The notes: a model not told the origin generated them from the sequence alone. DNA of 64,000 nt from Gordonia namibiensis NBRC 108229 (GCF_000298235.1 NZ_BAHE01000016.1:1-64000), one strand, 5' to 3'; positions 39,561-51,537 are shown, numbered from the stretch's first letter. A program made the numbers and translations.

Positions 39561-40828
39561 CCGGCATCGTCCCGCCGGATCGCGACGAGCGTGACATCGT
39601 CGACCGGAGGAAGACTGGCCACCAGTTCCTCGACCTTCCTCCGCACCGCGGCGGGAGTGCTTGTGCCGGAGAGTATTCGGAGCAGTTCGAACGCGTCGCC
39701 GCCGGCAACGAGGTCGAGGAGACCGTCCGAGGCGATCACGAGCATGTCGCCGGGGCCGAGATCGACTGCGGCCGACCGCCAGGTGTCCTCCGGCAGGATG
39801 CCGATGGGGAGTCCGCCGCCGTGCAGGACGGTGCAGTGGCCGTCGGAGCGGCGTACGGTCGCCAGGCCGTGCCCACCGTCGACGTAGTCGATGTGACCGT
39901 CTCGGGTCCGCAGCCGCGCGTGGAAGAGCGTCGCGAAGGTCTCGGTGCCCGCGAAGTCCTCGGCGAGCTGCCCCGCCACCGTCTCGACCACCTCGCCGAG
40001 ATCGTGTTCTGGGGTATCCACGCAGACAGCATCGAAAGCGCGTGAGGCAGCGCGCATCGCCGACCGCACGGTCGCGGTGAGGATCGCCGCCCCCAGACCT
40101 TTGCCCATGACGTCGGCGACGGTGAACACGAGTCCGTCGTGACAGCGGTAGTGGTCGTAGAAGTCGCCACCCACGGCGAACGCGGGTAGGCACGTCGCCT
40201 CGATCGCATAGCCGGGCACGACCCCGAGCGGCGGTGGGAGCAGCTGACGCTGCACCTTCGCGGCGCGCTCGAGGTCATCGGAGTTCTCGATCTCGCGTTG
40301 CGCCCAGGCCGCCAGCTCGCGGAACGCGGCCAACTGGTCGGCGGTCAGCTGCCGGGGCCGGGTGTCGTAGACGCAGAAGGTTCCCACCGGGTGACCGCCG
40401 GGACCGTACAGCGGATACCCGGCGTAGAAGCGTATTCCACCCTCACCGCCGATCTGGGGGATCTCCGCGAAGAAGGGGATCGTCGACACGTCCTCGATGA
40501 CGAGCGCCGGGTCGGCGGGACGTGTGTAGGCCCGAGCGACCGTCACCTGGCACACGGTCTGCTCGCGCGGCTGGTTCTGCAATTCGATGCCGTCGACCGC
40601 CTTGAACCACTGTCGATCCCGGTCGAGAAGAGAGACCGTCGACATCGGGACGCCGAACACCGCCTTGGCCATGCGGGTGATCTGCGCGAACCGGTCCTCG
40701 GGGTCGGAGTCGAGCAGGTTGAGCTGCTCCACCGCCCGCAGACGTGCCTCCTCGACGTCGGGGTCGATCCGCGCGTGCGTCTCGTCCACCGCGACCCGAC
40801 CCGGTCTCTCCACTTCGACCCCCGTCAC
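39557..40828 (-). CDS. GAF-SpoIIE (PP2C) phosphatase, RsbU-like
   Basis: Cytosolic sensor phosphatase of 423 aa. Residues about 45-180 are a GAF domain (FGVPMSTVSLLDRDRQWFKA). A helical linker with LERAAKVQRQLLPP follows, and then a PPM/SpoIIE domain with the metal-binding acidic motifs GGDFYD, VADVMGKG, ASDGLLD and DDVTLVAI. It should dephosphorylate the STAS protein in response to a ligand sensed by the GAF domain. It is 13 bp downstream of the GH26 gene and overlaps the GT2 gene by 4 bp. Confidence 0.9.
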   Translation of the reverse strand: MTGVEVERPGRVAVDETHARIDPDVEEARLRAVEQLNLLDSDPEDRFAQITRMAKAVFGVPMSTVSLLDRDRQWFKAVDGIELQNQPREQTVCQVTVARAYTRPADPALVIEDVSTIPFFAEIPQIGGEGGIRFYAGYPLYGPGGHPVGTFCVYDTRPRQLTADQLAAFRELAAWAQREIENSDDLERAAKVQRQLLPPPLGVVPGYAIEATCLPAFAVGGDFYDHYRCHDGLVFTVADVMGKGLGAAILTATVRSAMRAASRAFDAVCVDTPEHDLGEVVETVAGQLAEDFAGTETFATLFHARLRTRDGHIDYVDGGHGLATVRRSDGHCTVLHGGGLPIGILPEDTWRSAAVDLGPGDMLVIASDGLLDLVAGGDAFELLRILSGTSTPAAVRRKVEELVASLPPVDDVTLVAIRRDDAG

Positions 40829-40841
40829 CGTGTGTCTCCTT

Positions 40842-41834
40842 TCACCGCAGTCCCACTTCCTCGAGCGCGCGGGCCATCGCCCGGCCCGCTTCCGGCGAGC
40901 TGTTCAGGCCCCAGTCCGCTTCCTTGTCGTGGTCGAACCACACGAAGCCGGTGACCCCGTCCGCATCGTCGAGGTAGTCGACGAGATCGGCGATCCAGTC
41001 GGCCTTCGAGCCGCCGGCCTCGGCGCACCCGACCTCGGTGACGAGGATCGGCTTGTCCGGCGCCAGTTCGCGCAGCTGGTCGAGCGAGGAGTCGAAGAGG
41101 TCGTCCGGCGATGTCCATCGGTGGCCGGGAACCGAGCCCCAGTTGTAGCCGTCGAGGCCCAGGACATCGACGTAGCCGGCGCCGGGATACCAGCGGGACA
41201 GGGGAGCATCGGAGATGGGCACGTTCGGCGCCCACACCCACTTCACATTCACCGCGTTCTTCGACGCGAACAGGTCGTGGACGTGTCGCCAGGCCGCGAT
41301 GTACGTCTCGGGGGACGTCCCACCGGCGGGACTCCACGGGTACCAGTCGCCGTTGGGTTCATGTGCGAACCGCAGGTACACCGTCGAACCCCAGGCGACC
41401 AGTTCGTCTGCCCAGCGGTAGAGGTGGTCGTCGTGTGTTCCGTCGGCGATCGACGCCATCGAGAACGCGGTCCGGTCGTAGGTGCCGTCGCCGAGATGCC
41501 TCCAGGGTTCCCAGGTGACGATCGGCTCGGCACCCGCTCCGACCACGGCGTTCAGCGCGGCGATCGGTGGAATGGCCGTGAAGTCCTCGAAGAACAGGTT
41601 GATGCTGGGGGACACACCGGTCACCCGGGCGACGGCCGCGGCATCGGCCGGTTCGAGCGGCCCGTTCGGCGTGGTGATCCCGAACCGCAGACACGGGCCG
41701 GGGGGACCCGACAGCGGGGTGATGCCGGCGGGGCACACGCGCGGATCGGCGGAGCACGCGCCGACTGCGCCGATCGACACGGCGATCACGCCGAACACCA
41801 TCGTCATCACGGTCCATCTGCTCACCGGGGGCAT
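40842..41834 (-). CDS. GH26-like glycoside hydrolase lipoprotein
   Basis: Probable exported lipoprotein of 330 aa. After a hydrophobic segment (WTVMTMVFGVIAVSIGAVGA) comes a lipobox-like Cys (GAC). The catalytic domain shows the GH26 clan-A motifs YLRFAHEPNGDWYPW (acid/base Glu), DVLGLDGYNWG and ILVTEVGCAE (nucleophile Glu). Family members are mannanases and related beta-glycanases. As first gene of an operon with a GT2 synthase, it may trim or release the polysaccharide made by it. ATG 41834 is preferred; the frame is open upstream. Confidence 0.82.
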   Translation of the reverse strand: MPPVSRWTVMTMVFGVIAVSIGAVGACSADPRVCPAGITPLSGPPGPCLRFGITTPNGPLEPADAAAVARVTGVSPSINLFFEDFTAIPPIAALNAVVGAGAEPIVTWEPWRHLGDGTYDRTAFSMASIADGTHDDHLYRWADELVAWGSTVYLRFAHEPNGDWYPWSPAGGTSPETYIAAWRHVHDLFASKNAVNVKWVWAPNVPISDAPLSRWYPGAGYVDVLGLDGYNWGSVPGHRWTSPDDLFDSSLDQLRELAPDKPILVTEVGCAEAGGSKADWIADLVDYLDDADGVTGFVWFDHDKEADWGLNSSPEAGRAMARALEEVGLR

Positions 41835-42148
41835 GACACTCCCATCACGATGCCCCAGTGCCGCGCGGTGCTCGACGACCCTGTTCTTCTCATCCGGGAC
41901 CATCGCCACACGCCGATCGACCCGCGTCGGCTCCGGCCGACAAGAATCCATTGTTGCGACAGATCGCACATCTTGTGCCATATCCGGCGAAATGAGCACC
42001 GACGATCCGCGGGCAGGGTCACCGGGCGACGAGTCCATACGGGCCGACCACTAGGCTGGGACCCATGTATGCGCACCGACCGTGCGTGCGCCAGAGCATC
42101 TCTAATTGCTGACATCCCCGCATCGAGCAGGTCCGAAGGAGTTTTCAC
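41835..42148. promoter_or_regulatory. Divergent region between the polysaccharide operon and ettA
   Basis: 314 bp holding the promoters of the leftward five-gene operon and of ettA. A GAAGGAG ribosome-binding site (42136-42142) precedes the ettA GTG. No clear operator or terminator is seen. Confidence 0.5.
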
Positions 42149-43822
<1,674 letters not shown>

Positions 43823-43860
43823 TACCGACCCGTCCGGCACGGGTGACTAGCATCGGCGAT

Positions 43861-46800
43861 GTGACGTCACTCGTGCCGGACGCGGTGAACCACTACTTCA
43901 AGTCCCGGGCCGAAGGCTCCGGGGCGGACAGCGCCGCCGAGCAGGTGATGCGTCACCTTGACGTCGCGATCCGGCGCGATCCCGGTCAGGCGCTGGTCGA
44001 GGTCGCCGTCGACGAGGGCGGCGCGGTCGAGATCGTCGTCGTCAACGACGACATGCCGATGCTCGTGGAGGCGGTCCTCGCGACCGTCGAGGCCCACGAC
44101 CTCGCCATCGACCGCATGGACCATCCGGTCATGCCGGTGCAACGCGACACCGACGGCCGGCTCGAGGCGATCGACGACGGGCCCGGTGCCGCCTGGGAAT
44201 CCTGGATCTTCGTCGGCGGGCTCGCCGGACATCCCGGCGTCGACCCGGAGGCACTTCGTGCGGATCTTCTCGAAGTCGTGTTCCGGGTGGGCGACGTCGA
44301 CCACGACGCCGCCCGCATGCGGTCGCGGATGACATCCTGCGCCGCCGACCTGTCGGTGGCGCCGGTGCGCGAGTCCACCGGCATCCGCAACACCGACCGC
44401 TACGAGTACGCCAAACTCCTCGAATGGTTCGCCGGGAACCACTTCCACCCACTCGGCTACACCCGGGTCGGCACCGACGGCGTCCGGGACGGCGACGAGC
44501 GGCTGGGTGTCTGGCGCACCGACTCCATCAACCGGGACTTCCCGGCGGTGACCACGCGTCCACTGCTCCCGCGAGCGAGCCGGGTCTACGTCGCAACCGG
44601 CATACAACGGTCGAATTTTCCCGTGCTGCTTCAGGTTCCGGCTTTCGATTCGCACGGGAACTACGACGGTGAGCACCGGTTCCTCGGTACGCTCACCTCC
44701 TCAGGTCTGCACCAGACCGTGCTCGACGTCCCGGTGCTGCGCACCAAGGTGCGCGACGTGCTCGCCCGGGCCGGCGTCGACGAGGACTCCTTCGCGGGGC
44801 AGTCCATGATCGAGCTGCTGCAGAACTATCCGGTGGTGGAGATGTTCGCCTCCACCACCGACGAACTCACCCGCCGCGTCACCGAGATGCTCGACGCGGT
44901 CGCCACCCGGTCGTTGCGCCTGTTCGTGCGAACCAACGCCGACGGCAAGACCGCGGTCGCCCTCATCTATCTACCCCGGGATCGCTACAACACCCAGAGC
45001 CGGCTCGCCCTCGAACGCGCCCTCATGGACGAATTGCACGGCAGCGCACTCGAATACACGGCGCGCGTGAGCGAGATGCCGCTCGCGCTCCTACAGGTGC
45101 TGGTCTGTATCGAACCGGGCGCCGCATCGGAACTCGGATCGGTGGACACCGGATCGCCCGCGCATGCGCGTATGCAGGCGGCCCTCGCGGCGGCGATCCG
45201 CGGATGGGACGAACGTGTCCGGGAACTTGCCGCGAACCTGGGTGATCGTTCCGGATCGATCGCCGGCGGGCCGGAACTCCTGCTGCGGCAATTGCCCTCA
45301 CTTTCCGACGACTACAAGGAGATACGCGAACCCGGGGACGCCCTCGAGGACCTGATCCACGTCGTCCCTCTCGAACCGGGTGCGCTGGCGGTGACACTGG
45401 ACGCCACCGAGGAGCGCGGACCGGGCGACCACCACCGCTGGCGGTTCACCCTCTACCTCTGCGGGGAGTCGGCGACCCTCACCGACGTCCTACCTGTGCT
45501 GCACAGTCTCGGCCTCGACGTTCTCGAAGAACATCCGTACGAGATCCGACGGTCCGACGACACCGTCTGCTGGGCCTATGAGTTCATCGTGCAACTCGCC
45601 GCGGGGATGTCGGTGGACCTCGACCATGCCGACGACCTCGAGGAGCGCTTCACCGAGGCGTTCCGTCAGATCTGGCTCGCCGCAGCGGAGGTCGACGACT
45701 ACAACGAGCTGATCATCCGCTGCGGTCTGGACTGGCGGTCGGCGGCGATGCTCCGCGCCTACGGGCAGTACCTGAGGCAATGTGGATTCTCTTATAGCAC
45801 AGCCCATGTCGCGAATGTGCTCGGCCGTCATCTGCAGATCACGCGCGGACTGGTCGATCTGTTCGTGGCCTCCTTCGACCCGGCCGCCGCCGATCCCGAA
45901 CGGCGCGAGCGGGTGAGCGAGCAACTCCGGACCGACATCGGGACGGTGCTGAGCCTCGACGCCGATCGCATCGTGTCCGCTTTCGCCGCCGTCATGACCG
46001 CGACGTCACGGACGAACTACTTCGTGAAGGTCGGCGACCGGGATGGCGAGCATCGCCCCGTGATCTCGTTCAAGCTCCGGCCCCGCGAGATCCCGCAGAC
46101 CCCCGAACCCCGTCCGCTGCACGAGATCTTCGTGTACTCGCCTCGGGTCGAGGGCGTCCACCTGCGGTTCGGTGCGGTGGCGCGCGGCGGGTTGCGATGG
46201 TCGGATCGGAAGGAGGATTTCCGTACCGAGATCCTCGGTCTGGTGAAGGCGCAGGCCGTCAAGAACGCTGTCATCGTCCCGCTCGGCGCGAAGGGCGGAT
46301 TCGTCGTCAAACGTCCGCCGGCGCCGACGGGTGACGTTGCAGCCGACCGGGATGCGCAGCGCGCGGAGGGGATCGCCTGCTACCGGCAGTTCATCTCCGG
46401 TCTGCTCGACGTCACCGACAACATCGACCGCTCGACCGGCGAGGTCATCCCGGCCCGCGGTGTGGTCCGCCTCGACGAGGACGACACCTACCTGGTGGTC
46501 GCGGCCGACAAGGGCACTGCGGCGTTCTCCGACATCGCCAACGAGGTGTCACAGTCGTACGGCTTCTGGCTCGGTGACGCGTTCGCCTCGGGCGGCTCGG
46601 CCGGTTATGACCACAAGGCCATGGGCATCACCGCCCGCGGTGCCTGGGAATCGGTCAAACGACACTTCCGGGAGATGGGCGTCGACACCCAGACGCAAGA
46701 CTTCACCGTTGTCGGCATCGGCGACATGAGCGGCGACGTGTTCGGCAACGGCATGCTGCTCAGCGAGCACATCCGGCTCGTCGCCGCCTTCGACCACCGG

Positions 46801-48603
46801 CACATCTTCGTCGACCCGGACCCCGTCGCCGACAGGTCCTACCGCGAACGCCGCCGGCTGTTCGAGTTGCCGCGATCGTCGTGGGCCGACTACGACACCG
46901 ATCTGATCGGCGTGGGCGGCGGGGTGTGGTCCCGCGACCGCAAGGCGATCCCCGTCAGTGCGGAGATGGCGGCCGCGCTCGGCATCGAGGAGGGGGTCGA
47001 CGAACTCTCGCCGCCCGAACTGATCCGGGCGATCCTCCTCGCGCCGGTCGACCTGCTCTGGAACGGCGGGATCGGCACGTACATCAAGGCGTCCACGGAG
47101 ACCCACGGAGATGTCGGCGACAAGTCCAACGATGCGATCCGCGTCGACGGTGATCAGGTGCGCGCCAAGGTGATCGGGGAGGGCGGCAACCTCGGGGCCA
47201 CCGAACGGGGGCGGATCGAATACGACCTCGCCGGTGGCCGGATCAACACCGATGCACTCGACAACTCGGCCGGCGTCGACTGCTCCGACCACGAGGTCAA
47301 CATCAAGATCCTGCTCGATTCCGCGGTGTCGGGCGGCGCACTCGACCCCGACGATCGCAATCCGCTGCTCGAGTCGATGACCGATGACGTCGCCGATCTC
47401 GTTCTCGCGGACAACATCTCGCAGAACTCCGAGTTGGGCTTCTGCCGCACCTTCGAGCTCACGCGCGTGGAGGTCCATGCCCGGATGCTCGACCAGCTGT
47501 CACGAGAACGCGGCGTCGATCTCGAGCTCGAAGCCCTCCCGCAGGCGCGTGCACTCCGCAAGCGGTTCGACGGGGAGTTGCACCGTGGGCTCACCTCGCC
47601 GGAGTTCGCGACCCTGATGGCGCACGTCAAACTCGAGGCGAAGTCGGATCTGCTGGCCAGCGATCTCCCCGACAACGATGTGTTCGCGCCACGCGTCGCC
47701 CGCTACTTCCCGGAAGCTCTGCGCGAGACGTACGGAGAGCAGATCAACTCCCACCGGCTGCGGCGTCAGATCGTCACGACGACCCTCGTCAACGACGTCA
47801 TCGATCACGCCGGGATGACGCACCTGTTCCGGTTGAGCGAGGGCGCCGGGTGCACCACGGAAGAAGGTGTCCGCGCCTACGTCGTGTCCAACCGGATCTT
47901 CGGCATGGGCGACGTCTTCGAGAGCATCCGGCACGCACCGGCGCCGGCCGAGGTCGTCGACGGGATGATGCTGTATGCCCGCCGGCTGCTGTTCCGGGCG
48001 TCGCGGTGGCTGCTCGCGTTCCGCCCGCAGCCGCTCGCCCTGGCCGCCGAGATCACCCGCTACTCCGATCGGATCACCCAGCTGTCCGCGGCTGTCGACG
48101 GCTGGCTGGGGAAGAGCTCCGCGAAGGACATCGCCGATCGCGTGCGTGCCTACGTCGACGAGGGGGTCCCCGACGGCCTGGCCCGGACGGTGGCCGTCAG
48201 CCTCCACCGGTTCTGCCTCCTCGACATCATCGACGCCGCGGAGATCTCCGACCGCGATCCCGAAGAGGTCGGCGACCTCTACTTCGCGGTGATGGAGCAC
48301 TTCGGACTCGAGGGACTGCTCACCGCGGTGTCGAACCTGGACTACGGCGACCGCTGGCACGCGCTCGCCCGACTGGCGCTCCGCGACGACATGCACGGCG
48401 CGCTACGTGCGCTCACCCTCAAGATCCTCGAGGTCAGCGAACCCGACGAGTCGAGCGACGAGAAGATCGCCGAATGGGAGTCCTCCCAGTCGAACCGGCT
48501 CAGTCGCCTCCGCAGCGTCCTCGGGGAGATCGAGGAGACCGGGACCCTCGACCTCGCGACGCTGTCGGTCGCGGCACGACAACTCCGGAGTGTGATCCGC
48601 TGA
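43861..48603 (+). CDS. gdh: Large NAD-dependent glutamate dehydrogenase
   Basis: Enzyme of about 1580 aa converting glutamate to 2-oxoglutarate and ammonium; the size fits the 180-kDa class (Rv2476c type). N-terminal ACT-like regulatory domains (about 1-600) precede the catalytic core, where GGLRWSDRKEDFRTEILGLV and AQAVKNAVIVPLGAKGGF carry the substrate-binding lysines. The NAD-binding part follows (FTVVGIGDMSGDVFGNGMLL). In mycobacteria this enzyme is inhibited by unphosphorylated GarA. GTG 43861 is chosen; GTG 43843 in frame is possible. It lies 38 bp after ettA in the same direction. Confidence 0.95.
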   Translation: MTSLVPDAVNHYFKSRAEGSGADSAAEQVMRHLDVAIRRDPGQALVEVAVDEGGAVEIVVVNDDMPMLVEAVLATVEAHDLAIDRMDHPVMPVQRDTDGRLEAIDDGPGAAWESWIFVGGLAGHPGVDPEALRADLLEVVFRVGDVDHDAARMRSRMTSCAADLSVAPVRESTGIRNTDRYEYAKLLEWFAGNHFHPLGYTRVGTDGVRDGDERLGVWRTDSINRDFPAVTTRPLLPRASRVYVATGIQRSNFPVLLQVPAFDSHGNYDGEHRFLGTLTSSGLHQTVLDVPVLRTKVRDVLARAGVDEDSFAGQSMIELLQNYPVVEMFASTTDELTRRVTEMLDAVATRSLRLFVRTNADGKTAVALIYLPRDRYNTQSRLALERALMDELHGSALEYTARVSEMPLALLQVLVCIEPGAASELGSVDTGSPAHARMQAALAAAIRGWDERVRELAANLGDRSGSIAGGPELLLRQLPSLSDDYKEIREPGDALEDLIHVVPLEPGALAVTLDATEERGPGDHHRWRFTLYLCGESATLTDVLPVLHSLGLDVLEEHPYEIRRSDDTVCWAYEFIVQLAAGMSVDLDHADDLEERFTEAFRQIWLAAAEVDDYNELIIRCGLDWRSAAMLRAYGQYLRQCGFSYSTAHVANVLGRHLQITRGLVDLFVASFDPAAADPERRERVSEQLRTDIGTVLSLDADRIVSAFAAVMTATSRTNYFVKVGDRDGEHRPVISFKLRPREIPQTPEPRPLHEIFVYSPRVEGVHLRFGAVARGGLRWSDRKEDFRTEILGLVKAQAVKNAVIVPLGAKGGFVVKRPPAPTGDVAADRDAQRAEGIACYRQFISGLLDVTDNIDRSTGEVIPARGVVRLDEDDTYLVVAADKGTAAFSDIANEVSQSYGFWLGDAFASGGSAGYDHKAMGITARGAWESVKRHFREMGVDTQTQDFTVVGIGDMSGDVFGNGMLLSEHIRLVAAFDHRHIFVDPDPVADRSYRERRRLFELPRSSWADYDTDLIGVGGGVWSRDRKAIPVSAEMAAALGIEEGVDELSPPELIRAILLAPVDLLWNGGIGTYIKASTETHGDVGDKSNDAIRVDGDQVRAKVIGEGGNLGATERGRIEYDLAGGRINTDALDNSAGVDCSDHEVNIKILLDSAVSGGALDPDDRNPLLESMTDDVADLVLADNISQNSELGFCRTFELTRVEVHARMLDQLSRERGVDLELEALPQARALRKRFDGELHRGLTSPEFATLMAHVKLEAKSDLLASDLPDNDVFAPRVARYFPEALRETYGEQINSHRLRRQIVTTTLVNDVIDHAGMTHLFRLSEGAGCTTEEGVRAYVVSNRIFGMGDVFESIRHAPAPAEVVDGMMLYARRLLFRASRWLLAFRPQPLALAAEITRYSDRITQLSAAVDGWLGKSSAKDIADRVRAYVDEGVPDGLARTVAVSLHRFCLLDIIDAAEISDRDPEEVGDLYFAVMEHFGLEGLLTAVSNLDYGDRWHALARLALRDDMHGALRALTLKILEVSEPDESSDEKIAEWESSQSNRLSRLRSVLGEIEETGTLDLATLSVAARQLRSVIR

Positions 48604-48666
48604 CGCGCTTCGGCCCGTGATCCGTTTCGGCCCCGCCGACCCGATGCCCGGGCCTAGCCTGGGCTC

Positions 48667-50949
48667 ATGACGCGTACGGCACCGCGAATCTGCCCGCTCT
48701 GCGAAGCGACCTGCGGCTTGACCCTCGTCGTCGACACCCACGGCGGCCCGATCGACGAATACGCCGTGGGAGACGGGCACCTGCGTGGACACGTGACCGG
48801 TGCCCGCGGCGACGCCGACGACGTGTTCAGTCACGGCTACATCTGCCCGAAGGGGGCGAGCTTCCCACAGCTCGACAACGACCCGGACCGTCTCGAACAC
48901 CCGCTGATCAAGCGGGACGGACGGTTCGTCGAGGTCGACTGGGACGAGGCGCTCCACGAGGCCGTCACTCGTCTGCGCGCGGTCATCGACGCCCACGGCG
49001 GATCGTCGGTCGGTTTCTATCTCGGCAACCCGTCGGCGCACACCATTGCGGGCACCATGTACGCACCGCTGCTCGCGCGGGCGATCGGCACCCGCAACGT
49101 GTTCAGCGCGGGCACTCTCGACCAGATGCCCAAGCAGGCGGCGTCGGGATACCTGTTCGGTCACGCCGGGACCTTCGCGGTTCCCGATCTCGACCGCACC
49201 GATCACCTGGTGATCATCGGCGCGAATCCCGTTGTCTCCAACGGGAGTATGGCCACCGCCGCGAACTTCCCCGGCAAGCTGAACGCCCTCCGGAGTCGCG
49301 GCGGGCAGCTCACGGTCATCGACCCGGCGCGCACCCGCACCGCCCGTCTGGCAGACACCCACCTCGCACCGCGCCCCGGAACCGATGCCGCGTTGCTGGC
49401 CGCCATCGTCACCTGCCTGTTCGACGAGGGGCTGGTCGCCGACGACCTCGGCGGCATCGCGCCCCACGTGCAAGGTGTCGACGAATTGCGCAACGGCATA
49501 ACCGATCTCACGCCCGAGAGGGTGGCCCCGTACTGCGATGTGCCGGCCGAGGACATCCGCGCGCTCGCCCGTGAGATCGCGGCGGCGCCGTCGGCGGCGG
49601 TCTACGGCCGTCTGGGCACCACCGTCGTCGAGTTCGGAACCCTCGGCAGCTGGCTCGTCGACGTGGTCAACGTCCTCACCGGCAACCTCGACCGGCCGGG
49701 TGGGGTGATGTTCCCGACGGCGCCGACAGCCCCCGCACCCAGGCCGGCCCGGCCGGGGCGCGGATTCCGGACCGGCCGCTGGCGCAGCCGGGTATCGGGA
49801 CATCCCGAGGTCGCGGGGGAGTTGCCCGCCGTGGCGATGGCCGAGGAGTTCGAGACGCCCGGCGAAGGGCAGCTGCGGGCACTGGTCACGGTCGCGGGCA
49901 ACCCCGTGCTGTCGGCGCCCAACGGCAGCCGCCTGGCCACTGCGCTCGATGCCGCCGACATCGTCGTGTGCGTCGACCCCTATCTGAACGAGACCACCCG
50001 GCACGCCGATGTCATCCTGCCGCCACCGCGCCCCTCCCAGAGCCCGCACTTCGACGCGATCCTCAACAACCTCGCGGTACGCGCGAACGCCCGCTACTCG
50101 TCGCGCGTCCTTCCGCTGCCCGACGGCCGACCCGACGAGATCGACATCGTGTGCCGCCTGATCCTCGGACTCTCCGGGGTGGGCGTCGACGCCGATCCGG
50201 GCCTGGTCGACGAGCAGGTCATCGCCGCGACCCTGGCCAAGGAGGTGACCGACCCGCATTCACCGGTCGCCGGGCGCGACACCGAGACGCTGGTGGCGAT
50301 GTTGCCCGATGCGCCGGGCCATCAGCGCCGCCTGGACATGATGCTGCGCCTCGGCGCGTACGGCGACGGTTTCGGTGCACGGGAGGGCCTGACGTTCGCC
50401 GATCTGCTGGCCGCCCCGCACGGCATCGACCTCGGGCCGATGCGGCCGCGGCTGCCCGGCGTGCTCCGCACCCCGTCGGGAAAGGTCGAGCTGGCACCGG
50501 ACCCGCTGATCGGGGATCTCGCCCGGCTGCGCGTCGCGGTCGACGCCGGACACCCGACGGGCGACCGGTCGTTGCTCCTCGTCGGGCGCCGGCACCTGCG
50601 GTCCAACAACAGCTGGATGCACAACCTCCCCGCTCTCACCGGCGGCACGAACCGATGCACCCTGCAGATGCACCCGGACGATGCGACGCGACTGGGCATC
50701 GACGGCATCGCGACGGTCCGCGGAGCGGGCGGATCGCTGACCGTCCCGGTGGAGATCACCACCGACATCAAGCCCGGCGTCGCCTCGATGCCGCACGGCT
50801 GGGGTCACGACGACGCACAGTCCCGGCTGTCCGTGGCGGCCGCCGAACCGGGCGTCAACGTGAACCTCCTCAACGACGGGGCACGGCTCGACCCGCTCTC
50901 GGGGACCGTCGTCCTCAACGGCGTGCGGGTCGAGGTCGGTCCCGCCTGA
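48667..50949 (+). CDS. Molybdopterin-dependent oxidoreductase with 4Fe-4S site
   Basis: Cytosolic enzyme of 760 aa of the DMSO-reductase/formate-dehydrogenase superfamily. The N-terminal cluster motif is CPLCEATCG followed by ICPKG; then come molybdopterin-binding regions (FYLGNPSAHTIAGTMYAPLL, NPVVSNGSMATAANFPGKLN, DPYLNETTRHADVILPP) and a C-terminal molydopterin dinucleotide-binding domain (GRRHLRSNNSWMHNLPALTG). There is no Tat signal and no partner subunit nearby. Substrate unknown. The gene sits between gdh and the thioesterase gene, which are close together in the M. tuberculosis order I recall, so it may be an insertion in this lineage. Confidence 0.9.
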   Translation: MTRTAPRICPLCEATCGLTLVVDTHGGPIDEYAVGDGHLRGHVTGARGDADDVFSHGYICPKGASFPQLDNDPDRLEHPLIKRDGRFVEVDWDEALHEAVTRLRAVIDAHGGSSVGFYLGNPSAHTIAGTMYAPLLARAIGTRNVFSAGTLDQMPKQAASGYLFGHAGTFAVPDLDRTDHLVIIGANPVVSNGSMATAANFPGKLNALRSRGGQLTVIDPARTRTARLADTHLAPRPGTDAALLAAIVTCLFDEGLVADDLGGIAPHVQGVDELRNGITDLTPERVAPYCDVPAEDIRALAREIAAAPSAAVYGRLGTTVVEFGTLGSWLVDVVNVLTGNLDRPGGVMFPTAPTAPAPRPARPGRGFRTGRWRSRVSGHPEVAGELPAVAMAEEFETPGEGQLRALVTVAGNPVLSAPNGSRLATALDAADIVVCVDPYLNETTRHADVILPPPRPSQSPHFDAILNNLAVRANARYSSRVLPLPDGRPDEIDIVCRLILGLSGVGVDADPGLVDEQVIAATLAKEVTDPHSPVAGRDTETLVAMLPDAPGHQRRLDMMLRLGAYGDGFGAREGLTFADLLAAPHGIDLGPMRPRLPGVLRTPSGKVELAPDPLIGDLARLRVAVDAGHPTGDRSLLLVGRRHLRSNNSWMHNLPALTGGTNRCTLQMHPDDATRLGIDGIATVRGAGGSLTVPVEITTDIKPGVASMPHGWGHDDAQSRLSVAAAEPGVNVNLLNDGARLDPLSGTVVLNGVRVEVGPA

Positions 50950-51066
50950 GCCGATCGAGGTCGCTCGTCGCCCGTCCGAGGTCTCGGTGCCCGTCGTGCG
51001 TAGGGTTGATCTCGCGGCGCCCGGCGTCGTACCAGCAGATCCGGATCGACAGGGGATGGAACGCAC

Positions 51067-51537
51067 GTGCTCAACGAGGACTCGGGGACCGCAACAGCTG
51101 CCGGCTACGTGGTGAAGGTCCCGGTGCGATGGTCGGACATGGATGTCTACCAGCACATCAACCACGCCCGGATGGTCACGCTGCTCGAGGAGGCGCGCAT
51201 CCCGTGGCTGTTCCTCGACGGTCGGCCCACCGCGCCGCTGCGGGACGGCTGCCTCGTGGCCGACCTCCACGTGAAGTACCAGGCACAGCTGCGGCACTCC
51301 GAGGGGCCCATCGAGGTGACCATGTTCGTCGAGCGCCTGCGCGCCGTCGACTTCACCGTCGGCTACGAGGTCCGCGCGGCCGGGGCCGATCCCGCCTCGA
51401 AACCGGCGGTCGTCGCCAGCACTCAACTCGTCGCCTTCGATGTCGCCGGGCAGCGCATCGCCCGACTCACCCCGGAACAGAAGGAGTATCTGAACTCCTT
51501 CCGCCGCGCCGACGACACGTCTGCGAACCCGCGCTGA
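51067..51537 (+). CDS. Hotdog-fold acyl-CoA thioesterase
   Basis: Enzyme of 156 aa of the 4HBT family. VRWSDMDVYQHINHARMVTL contains the conserved catalytic Asp and NH..Y-like motif, and EEARIPWLF is the hotdog central helix. GTG start at 51067. It is the equivalent of the Rv2475c-type protein in the conserved block. It shares one base with the following start (TGATG), so the two genes are coupled. Substrate chain length cannot be told. Confidence 0.9.
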   Translation: MLNEDSGTATAAGYVVKVPVRWSDMDVYQHINHARMVTLLEEARIPWLFLDGRPTAPLRDGCLVADLHVKYQAQLRHSEGPIEVTMFVERLRAVDFTVGYEVRAAGADPASKPAVVASTQLVAFDVAGQRIARLTPEQKEYLNSFRRADDTSANPR

